64,000 nucleotides of DNA from Albugo candida (Eukaryota > Oomycota > Peronosporomycetes > Albuginales): contig JBDOQK010000021.1 in the NCBI GenBank assembly GCA_040437565.1, positions 62,001 through 126,000 of the forward strand. Reading direction: 5' to 3'. The notes beneath the pieces were generated by a model. The model was not told where the DNA came from and ran no database searches. It saw only the letters and a list, made by a program, of their open reading frames with translations. Below, one piece after another: positions 56,101 through 64,000 of this stretch (positions within the stretch are counted from its first letter, which is position 1; each line of letters starts with the position of its first letter). The position numbers and the translations under genes were made by a program.

Positions 56101-58790
56101 GAAGTGCAACAGTATGCCACTGGCAGATATCATGCATTCCACCATATTGATCACTATACAACACGTTTATGAGATGAGACTACGTATCATGATCCCAATC
56201 TTTCTGTCTACAGAGATCCGAAGATATAGACGGAAGCGTTACCGTTCAGTCCTGTTCATGCATTCTGCCTTATTATTTGGATGGTGGATTGCCAGCTTCA
56301 CTTACTTGTTTGTTCACCCAATCGTCTTGCAGAACATGTCAACATTCCGATATTCACCACTGCCGTACGTTCTGAGAATGTGCATCTTGCGATCAAACGT
56401 GCGCTCGAAAAAAAGCCAGAAGTTGTTCAAACATTTTCGCAGCCAGATTCTTCTTTCACGCAACAAATATTCTGCAGTAGTTGGACCAATGATCGACAAA
56501 GTTGATCATATATCGGTTACCTCATCGAACCGTTGGAGCCATGGGCCCCTTAGGTCACTGCAGATGACTCCTCCAATCCGATCAATCGGTATGCGACCCC
56601 GCTATTCTTCTTGATTGTGCATGCTTAGATTGTTTACCTTGAGCGCAGGTAATGCAGATTGGGCGGTCAGTTCAACGACCAAGTTTCCACTGTCTGACAT
56701 CTTTTCAACCACTATCGGCAGCGAGCAGGGCTCCATAAACTGCTTCGTTACTACTCGGTGCATCCTTTCCACTCTGTGTATACACGCCTTAAAGCTCGAT
56801 ATTCTCCTTTTCAACCCCAAACACTCGTGCTCTATCACTAGTACGACTCAACTAGCGACGCCCGTCTTCGTAGCTCAGCGCAACACCTTTTTTTCGCGTT
56901 TACTGTACGATAGCGTATTGTGGCTGAGGTCGTTTGCATAGTAGACGTCGCTTAATGGGATCAAGTGCAGGACATTGTCCACAAAGGCTCGCAACGATAC
57001 TGGACCCAGCTTTGTGACCTTGATAGATTGATTATCAGCGACATTACCTTGTCAAAGCAATCAGCCGAATCTATCAGCATGCTGACATTCATCACCAGAT
57101 GCCTGCTAGCGCCACTACCGAGAATCCAGATCTGCTCTCTAACATGTATGGTGGTGCCAATACTTAAAGCAAATGAACCTGAATACCACCGGATTTTTTC
57201 TTGAATTCTTTCTTGGTATGCACGAGCTGATTGGCACCCCCTGCATTGTCTTCCATAGTCGGAACTTGATGCCTCTTCCGTAACATTAACACTGCGAACA
57301 TTTATTCATCCTTAAATGGGTTGTCGCCCTCCACTAACCACAAGTGAATCTACATCGTGATCAAACGTACTGGTGAAGTCCCCCATTTTTCATGCCGGCT
57401 TGATGTAGTCAGTGCGACGACGATCGAGTCACGTTTGCATGGCTCGTTTGACCTCCGGAGTGGCCCCTTCACATATGTACTGGAGCACAAATCGATCCGG
57501 GCAGCTCGCCAAGCTTTCTGTGGTGACCACGTACTGATACTGCTCCATACAAGACCGATCATTTGGCTTACGAGCCGGCATGAATCCTTTAGTTTGCTTC
57601 ACAGCGATTTCTCCATTGACACCTCTACCATCTTGTTCCTTTCGTGTTCAACTGTATGCTCTTCTGATGACCAGACTCCTTTCATCTTGTGGAAATGCTT
57701 TGTAGCACGTCGATCCAGATAACGCCTAAGTGTCCTCCTCTTGTATTCTTTAGGCCATTCAACTCCACTCAAGCGCTGGGCTACGCCTATCTCTTTCAGC
57801 AACTGCATTGCGTATTCCTGAACCCTGCTTCAAATCTTTTGTATTCTTCGTTCCCAGCAAAGCGCTCGACAGACAACTTCATATCGTTGACGGTCGGCAT
57901 CTTGACCCCAAAGTCTTCTGGCGGGTAGATCTTCTGCCTCGGCTGGGCCTAAGCTTGCGCCGTGGGGAAATATTGCTGTTGATACTACTGCATACCAAAC
58001 CGCACATGAACACCCATTGTTTCACTGAGCGAGTCCGCCCCGGTACGAATTCGTGAGGCAGACAATAATTGGCTAGATACACTCGATCCATTCCTCATAC
58101 GGGTATGAAGATCTGCAGAAGGCAGAAGAGCACGCTCCACGCGTTCCCAAGTCAAGTACGGCATCAAATTACCAATGAGTTTTTCTTACTTCTATCCAGA
58201 CAATCTGCACCATTCTCGGAGCTCCCGCGTTCTTTCTCTTGAGAGATGTTCACGCTGTCGCTTTTCGTCTGATATGGGCCAAGAGTACCGGGGGAGCTGC
58301 TGGAGAGTCTGACAGGGCCTTGGGTCCATAACCTGTTAGTTGCTGGTACTAGCTCAGAATCAATTGAATAAAAACTAAATATAAATCCAGCTAATGCTCT
58401 TAGAGTTGCTTCGCATGTCCTTTACGATAGATCAGTCGTGTGCAGCCATGAGGTGCTCCGCATTTCTTAGTATCGCGTCGTGTCCTTCCAGTAGCACCAA
58501 TAACACCTGCAGTAGATTTAGATATAGACGTAGTACAAATTTGCAAAAAAACGATGTTTTTTTATGGTTTTTATTTTATATATTTCGCTGCGTTTATTCA
58601 GACCAACTAGAGGCCACTGTTGCCTTTAAATTATGGACGGTGGAGGCCGAATAACGATTCCCGTGATTTGATTATATTTTATTAATTCTGTTGCATTTTT
58701 TAGACCAACCGGAGACCATGATTTTCAATTGATCTATTGATTTACGGAGGTCAAGGCTTATTAAAGAAAAGTTGGGGGCTGAATAACGGT
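53186..58790. mobile_element. Mutator-like derivative, family Y copy 2b, split by a Copia fossil
   Basis: The left half (53186-53756) repeats the 2a interior (AAAAAATGGATCTCGGTGTC, CTTAGTGGATTGAGCAGTTC) and the block shared with copy 1 (AGGCTTGTTGACAT, TGATCAGCATTGGTGACTGG). It breaks off at ACACCAACAGCACC. The right half resumes at 58496 with AGTAGCACCAATAACACCTG, then the ATTTAGATATAGAC motif and two inverted terminal units ending near 58790 (GGGGGCTGAATAACGGTTCC). The Copia fossil lies between the halves. Y copies at 12980 and 52970 show the uninterrupted sequence at this point. Confidence 0.65.
53757..58495 (-). mobile_element. Copia-type LTR retrotransposon fossil 2, nested in element Y
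   Basis: The element is flanked by diverged LTRs: the left one at about 53757-53945, the right one at about 58331-58495. Both begin (plus strand) TGTTAGTTGCTGG and share AAAACTAAATAT and CATGAGGTGCTCCGC. Coding lies on the minus strand: gag (about 57350-58200), integrase (about 55830-56600, with HFWSGAVQYATYVLNRSP), copia reverse transcriptase (about 54900-55310, with GDVSNAYVKADI and LKQAGRLL) and RNase H (about 54220-54300, with FTMEAEFVAASRD). The order is Copia-type. The coding region is broken in many places (ten or more). The LTRs differ more than those of fossil 1, so this looks the older insertion. Confidence 0.8.
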
Positions 58791-58814
58791 TCCCTTATCT
58801 TGGTGTATATTCTT

Positions 58815-60836
58815 GGGATCCGCTAACGACCCATCACCCCCATAATTCCAGCCAATCACAAACCTCCAGTGGCTTTCCAGGGGAGTCGGGATACAGTATT
58901 TTTTTCGAATACAAAATAGCTCACCTTTGCCAAGTTCATAGCTGCCATCTTCTTGCCATCTTCTTTCCAACTTCCGATCTCCACTCATATCAGTCTTTGT
59001 CATCCTTATCATATCAACGATGAACCCCCTTGACCTTGAATCTCTTGCTGACCATGTATTTGGTACCTTGAAGGAAGCCCGTGATGCGGTTAACAAGTTG
59101 TTCCAAGATGAAGGGTATATAATGACCATCTTGCGCACCAGACACGTTGGGAACAAACCCTCTGGAGAAGTCAAAGGACTTGACCTAGCTCGTGCAGTGG
59201 AAGACTACGGACCACTTCTTCAAAACAACAACAGCGTCAACGCATACGAGGAAGTCGCGCTACCGCTTGCAAGTTTAGCTTGTTAATTCGACGGCGTGCA
59301 GAACTTGAATGGCTGGTAGAGCTTGGCATGCCTAACCACAACCATGAAGCTTTTGTGGACCCTAAGGTTCATCCACAAGGTCGCGCACTTACAAATGAAC
59401 AGCGCGCTCTGGTTCTTGGTATTATCCTTGATGGTCTCCCACCTGTCCGCATTGTGGCAAGCATGTGGAGGCAAAATGTCATTGTCACACCCCGTGACAT
59501 TTACAACATCAAGCAAGCCGAGCGACGGCGTGTTTTGGGTGGACGCTCATCACTTGCTGCCCTACTTGACAGCCTGGATGCGAATGCCTCCACTCCATAC
59601 TTCACCTAGCTTGATGATGAGCGCAAGCTTCCTCACCTGCTTATTGTTTCTGCATCTGCAAAAGAAATCGGTATCAAATACAGCGACAACAAGATCTGGC
59701 TCATTGACTCAACGTACAAGACCAATCGCTTTGGTCTACCGCTTGCACATGTTGTTGGAGTTACCGCTACTGGCCAAAGCTTCACATTTGCATACTGCTT
59801 CATGTCAGCAGAAGGCGAGGACAATTACCTTTGGGCCGTGCGCCTCATCCGTGAGGTTTACAACCGGTTCTCTCTGCCAACATATACTACGTTTGTCACT
59901 GATCGCGAGGTGGCGCTGATGAATGCACTAGAGAGAGTCTTCCCAGATGCAAATTTTTTTCCGTGTCGCTGGCACATCAGCAAGAATATTCTGAGCAAGC
60001 AGCGAAAAACCTTTGCATCAATGGAAGCTTTCCAGAAGCTTAACCAAGCATGGAATCTACTTGTCTCGTCAAAAACTGCAGAGAACTACNNNNNNNNNNN
60101 NNNNNNNNNNNNNNNNNNNNNNNNNNNNNNNNNNNNNNNNNNNNNNNNNNNNNNNNNNNNNNNNNNNNNNNNNNNNNNNNNNNNNNNNNAACGCAGATCT
60201 GTAGAGAATTCGTAATGAATTCAATGAAGCATCACAATTCCCCCGCCGGATGATTGGTGATCACCTTGCAACACTACCTGATGCCACAGTACTCAACCCT
60301 GTTGTAATCCGAGCTCGTGTCCGACCTGCTAGTTCGCTAAACAGGAGGATCCCTACATCATCCACGCAGAGGAACCCCTCACAGTTTGAACATGTTGAAG
60401 CATCTAAAAGCGACAAAGAAAATGCGGAAACGTCGCCAGATTGGCCACAATCAAAGGAGTTGCCAGAATCGAATAGTATCACCTGCATCGGCAGCACTAA
60501 CAGCAGCAGCACTAACAGCAGCAGCACTACCAGCAGCTGGCAATCTTTCAGCGCTTGGCGCTGCTGACGAGTGGAAGTACCCAGGCTGGCCCACAGATGC
60601 CTGGGATCACATCTGAGTCCATGGAATTATATCTCTTTCGGAAATCTACTATATATCTATCTAGAATAGGCTTAAATTTCATCAATCCACGTTGCAAAGC
60701 AACGTGAAGAATAACACCAATTTTAAAAGATGAATTATTCTGTATTAAAAAGTACTGTATCGCGACTCTCCTGGAAAGCCACTGGAGGTCTGTGATTGGC
60801 TGGAATTATGGGGGTGATGGGTCGTTAGCGGATCCC
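58815..60836 (+). mobile_element. Mutator-like (MULE) transposon with 84-bp TIRs
   Basis: The left TIR 58815-58898 and right TIR 60753-60836 are inverted copies of 84 bp with three mismatches. Both start GGGATCCGCTAACGACCCAT. The flanks ATATTCTT (left) and ATATTTTT (right) are a likely 8-bp target duplication with one change. It encloses a MULE transposase gene and lies 25 bp beyond the right end of element Y copy 2b. The 100-N gap 60090-60189 removes part of the gene. The well-kept TIRs suggest a younger insertion than its neighbours. Confidence 0.85.
59020..60616 (+). pseudogene. MULE transposase, interrupted
   Basis: 59020-59286 gives the N-terminal FAR1-like part (MNPLDLESLADHVFGTLKEA). 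The frame then shifts near 59275-59286 and continues as IRRRAELEWLVELGMPNHNH and on to a TAG at 59607-59609. After it, still in the same frame, comes the catalytic core: IWLIDSTYKTNRFGLPLAHV (first Asp at 59706), FAYCFMSAEGEDNYLWAVRL, TTFVTDREVALMNALE (second Asp at 59901) and FFPCRWHISKNIL, the C-x2-H region. The third acidic residue should lie in or after the gap. Beyond it, 60250-60616 gives the tail (NPVVIRARVRPASSLNRRIP, then Ser/Thr repeats). With one frameshift, one stop and a gap, this copy is probably not active, although the stop and shift could be sequencing errors. Confidence 0.8.
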
Positions 60837-61663
60837 ATATTTTTATGGCACTATAATAGGAATTAGTGACGATACCTGTGAGAGATGATTATGGGTCTGT
60901 ATTACGGTAGCTTAAGCCAGCACAATACTAGACTGCGTCTGGGCGTTTTACCTGATGAAACTATCCAAAAGTACCGTCTTTTCCAAACTAGTGTCCACCA
61001 CAATTAGGCTAAACGTATTTCTCCAACAAAGAGTAGGATCTGGGTTGCACTTGCATTTCTACAAGACGGAACCGGCAAGCACCTGACGAAGATATTAACT
61101 CCACCGAGCGATCCTAAGCAGCCAACATGTTCTATAATTTCTCCATAATTCATTATAAAGTACGTACCTTGATCAAATACCAACCATAGAACCGCACCAC
61201 GCTACTTATCCCAATCTAGGACGCCTCGACTGGCATCTCCGAACTTACCGCACGTGTTATTATCAGCTCGTAGAACCCACTCGTCCCATCTTTTGATACC
61301 ACCACGTAATAGGATCCAGGCAATCAGTTAAGCATGGTCAATAAATCAAAATGAAGTATTTTGCTTGGTTTGCTTACTCGTATCCTCCAACTCTATACAT
61401 CGCAACTCCTCCATCTCAAGCCCCCAACTCCTCAATCTCCGCCTCTAACGTCTCTTCATAAGGTCTTGGATACAGTTCTTCATTATTCACCAAGCAATAC
61501 AAGGTGCAATCTGTAACCACCGTATTAAACACCACCGCGATAAAACGCAAAATTTCGTCGTGGCTTACAGAGCGCACTACAGACAATGAAGACGAACGGA
61601 TTGAGAATGATAAATCAATTGTATCAAAATTAGCCAATGTTGTTCTTTCTACGTCTTGACGGT
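60837..61663. other. No gene recognised
   Basis: A 73-codon minus-strand frame (61416-61637, ends YPRPYEETLEAEIEELGA) has coding-like composition but no recognisable family. The rest shows nothing. Confidence 0.4.
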
Positions 61664-62383
61664 GAGTAGATGGAACCTTGAAAACGATAAAAAATTTGGA
61701 GCTTGTGATCCCTACAAATCACATCGAAAGCTTGGATTGGGAGCTTCGTGGCTGTATAGAGAAAAGAAAATGTATCAACAAAAGAGATTTAAAACCTCAT
61801 GTCGGAACTATCCTCAATGAGATTGAAAGTGGGAGCTTATGTATCCGAAAAGATCTTCTCGTGTATGTGGACATCGGCTCACAATCAGAACTCTTTGGGT
61901 ATGATCCGTTCTGTCTCACACTCAGACATTGTACCGATTTGGAACTGATAATACAGCGAACGAAAATAGTTTTNNNNNNNNNNNNNNNNNNNNNNNNNNN
62001 NNNNNNNNNNNNNNNNNNNNNNNNNNNNNNNNNNNNNNNNNNNNNNNNNNNNNNNNNNNNNNNNNNNNNNNNNGAGTAGATGGAACCTTGAAAACGATAA
62101 AAAATTTGGAGCTTGTGATCCCTACAAATCACATCGAAAGCTTGGATTGGGAGCTTCGTGGCTGTATAGAGAAAAGAAAATGTATCAACAAAAGAGATTT
62201 AAAACCTCATGTCGGAACTATCCTCAATGAGATTGAAAGTGGGAGCTTATGTATCCGAAAAGATCTTCTCGTGTATGTGGACATCGGCTCACAATCAGAA
62301 CTCTTTGGGTATGATCCGTTCTGTCTCACACTCAGACATTGTACCGATTTGGAACTGATAATACAGCGAACGAAAATAGTTTT
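61664..62383. repeat. Gap-flanking duplication (61664-61973 / 62074-62383)
   Basis: 310 bp repeat across the gap with no difference seen, so the first part of the ASPM-like gene appears twice. This is an unmerged contig overlap. Confidence 0.85.
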
Positions 62384-63175
62384 ATTGCTGAGTCGCATCA
62401 AAAATTAAAGAAGAGCAGTGATACTAGTACACATCCGATACGACTGCCAGCTGTACTTCGAATTCTTGTGCTCAAGCAGCTCACTAACGATGAGAAGATA
62501 GCATCCAATCATAGACACGAATGCAACCTGAAGGCACCGTGCATCCAAAGCGATGGAAAATCACCACGTGTTCGATGAGACGGTGACGAGACCTTTTAAG
62601 TACTATCGAATATGATGGAGCGCAAATTTCTGATGCCGGGTCTATTCCCCGACCAAGGGCAAAGTTTCATTTACGATGCCTTCACCCAGTTTCCACATCT
62701 CTTCCGTTTCACTATCACACGGACCAGCGACGTCAAGCAGTCACAAACTATCATCACCTAAGTTTTGTCCCTTGTTGCTCAGCAACGAAGGACGCAGTGA
62801 TCGTCATTAATTCACTTTGGGGTTCAAACTCAGTTACACGCAGAATCCATTCGATGGGATTGATATGATCATCAACAAAATTGGCAAGGATCTTCGCAAT
62901 GGAGTCCATCTCGCTCAAGTATCGGAAGCCCTCACTAGCCTACATTGATCCAAAGAGAAGAAATTATCCGAATATCTTCGCCTCTCAAAGTATCTCCAGG
63001 CTACAAAAGTTACACAATGCCAAATATCTGTTTCTGTCTATAAAATTATCGAATTTACGAACTCACAGAATTGGAACACAGGCGGACCTTATTGCTCCCA
63101 TCCGCACAAAGGAAAAATACGGGGAAAAAACGCCTCGTCAAAAATCTGGCGGATGGATCTAATCAGCAACGGACT
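61678..63175 (+). pseudogene. ASPM: ASPM-like (abnormal spindle) gene, decayed
   Basis: Counting the repeated 310 bp once, plus-strand frames follow the order of ASPM (Asp) proteins around the calponin-homology region. EIESGSLCIRKDLLVYVDIG then YDPFCLTL (62228-62330) match the EVDSGRL..RPDRDVYADVG and NPLWLRLGLE blocks. ILVLKQLTNDEKIASNHR (about 62460-62520) and ERKFLMPGLFPDQ (62620-62655) match the helices before the CH domain. SNEGRSDRH-FTLGFKLSYTQ then NPFDG and NKIGKDLRNGVHLAQVSEAL (62781-62938) and SISRLQKLHN (about 62988-63017) are the CH core. The frame changes near 62650 and 62985, and TAA (62808) and TGA (about 62952) fall inside conserved blocks. So the gene is decayed or badly sequenced. 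ASPM organises spindle poles. No IQ repeats are visible downstream. Confidence 0.65.
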
Positions 63176-63439
63176 AAATTAAGCGATAAACTGGAGAGGA
63201 AATCAATGAGCAGTTTGATGTGAAGCACTTTTATTGTCGAGGTGTTCAAGCGTACTTCAAGATGTATATCACATGAATGATGGGAAGTTACGTTACATTA
63301 TACTTACGATGACTTTCCTAAAAGCTAGCTATGTGATAAAATACAATGAAAGCTATATCAAAGGAGCCTGACTGTGGGTGAAGGAACTGGTTATACTGGA
63401 AAGCGGTAAATCTCTTGAGTATGTCCATCATGGTTGAAA
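63176..63439. other. Short spacer
   Basis: No gene or repeat is recognised between the ASPM-like remains and the LINE. Confidence 0.4.
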
Positions 63440-64000
63440 GGGAGGTCTTAAAACGTTGTGGAGAACGCGTCATAATGGGATGGGTAAGAGTGGCATAATA
63501 ATGAATGTGTTGGTGGAAATCGCTTTTGCTTGATGCAAGATAAAAGCTGAGTTGGTCACTTGGTGTTTGTAGAGGCAGTGATTACGATGGAGCCATAAGG
63601 TGCGAAGCAAACAACCTCGAAGACAGTGTAGAATGGGGAGAGGAATTTGTGATGTAATGGTCTTGGTGTCGCGAGGACGCAGTCGTAGATCTTTGTACAA
63701 AAGTAGACTAGTCCAATTTAAAGGTTGATTGTAGACGAAGTTGAAGGGCTGCGAGTAAAAGGACCGTAGTATACGAGCTAACGGACAGTCCCAAAAAAAG
63801 GTGACGAGGTGTCTCGATATCTGATCACCCATGAACGCACAAAGTAGATAGCTGATACTTGTAGCGACAACCAAGGGTGTTGTGAAGGAGACGAAAAACC
63901 AAATCGGAGCACACAGGCAATAAGTAGCGATTCAGTGAGTGTTGTTCTGTCCAAAAGTTCGGTGGTAACGAAATGGAGAGGTTGTCGGCTGTGATACCAA
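63440..64000 (-). mobile_element. LINE remnant e (3' part), runs off the window
   Basis: On the minus strand, 63874-63470 gives a 134-codon frame with RHLVTFFWDCPLARILRSFY followed by TLWLHRNHCLYKHQ. Further upstream, 63990-63880 gives LVFRLLHNTLGCRYKYQLS. The order (R-LLH-L-R, then H-FWDCP-A, then WLHRN) is the C-terminal zinc-finger and tail region of non-LTR reverse transcriptases. The domains before it must lie to the right of the window. It looks like a different family from remnants a-c. Confidence 0.6.

Noticed and set aside
60480-60545. An AGC-type microsatellite as a separate repeat
   Set aside because: It is the Ser/Thr-coding tail of the MULE transposase and does not need its own entry.
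61416-61637. A 73-codon minus-strand ORF ending EEIEELGA-like
   Set aside because: The composition is suggestive, but there is no family match, no neighbours and no sign of further exons; left unassigned.
1-64000. CRISPR arrays, operons, riboswitches and bacterial promoters
   Set aside because: No evenly spaced direct repeats with unique spacers were seen, and the gene content is eukaryotic.

Overview
The window looks like a piece of a small, AT-leaning eukaryotic genome, most likely an oomycete of the white-rust (Albugo) type. This rests on the gene set (transportin-1, a Bora-like Aurora activator, an ASPM-like spindle gene, a Dpy-30 protein), on mostly intronless genes beside one gene with nine tiny introns (46-77 bp), and on a mix of Copia, LINE, tRNA-derived SINE and Mutator-type transposons. 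The species is an inference; nothing in the sequence names it.

Layout. 1-10 kb: sparse coding, with a small Dpy-30-domain gene (781-1380), a 123-bp MITE (3885-4007) and a stretch of minus-strand open frames (8.1-9.96 kb) that reads like an intron-bearing or decayed gene. 10.2-19.9 kb: a transposon island made of two TIR elements, a MULE-derived element (family Y), the end of another tandem-repeat-tipped element (family W), three LINE remnants, and an intact-looking tRNA-derived SINE with a 17-bp target duplication. 20-24.9 kb: nothing recognised. 24.9-41 kb: the gene island, with a coiled-coil protein, transportin-1, a two-span membrane protein, a Bora-like protein (minus), an acidic disordered protein, a small ORF pair, and an intron-rich DMT-superfamily transporter (minus). 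41-44.5 kb: unresolved sequence with one unknown minus-strand ORF. 44.5-60.8 kb: a second transposon island with an old Copia fossil, two SINE families, a LINE endonuclease/RT remnant, W and Y elements, a second Copia fossil sitting inside a Y element, and a MULE with 84-bp TIRs. 61.6-63.2 kb: a decayed ASPM-like gene. 63.4-64 kb: the 3' end of a minus-strand LINE.

Assembly. The window has 21 runs of exactly 100 N (starting at 2058, 2662, 4694, 5317, 8010, 12135, 14252, 16955, 19061, 21406, 22521, 26699, 35960, 41100, 42030, 42565, 43478, 50207, 50801, 60090 and 61974). Eleven of these are flanked by the same 130-915 bp on both sides, identical or up to about 3% different. These are best read as contig ends (often two haplotypes) that were scaffolded and not merged, so apparent tandem duplications at them should not be taken as biology. 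This matters most for the coiled-coil gene and the ASPM-like gene.

The host genes show no operon-like logic. Two of them, the Bora-like and ASPM-like genes, belong to mitotic spindle control in other eukaryotes, and transportin-1 handles nuclear import.
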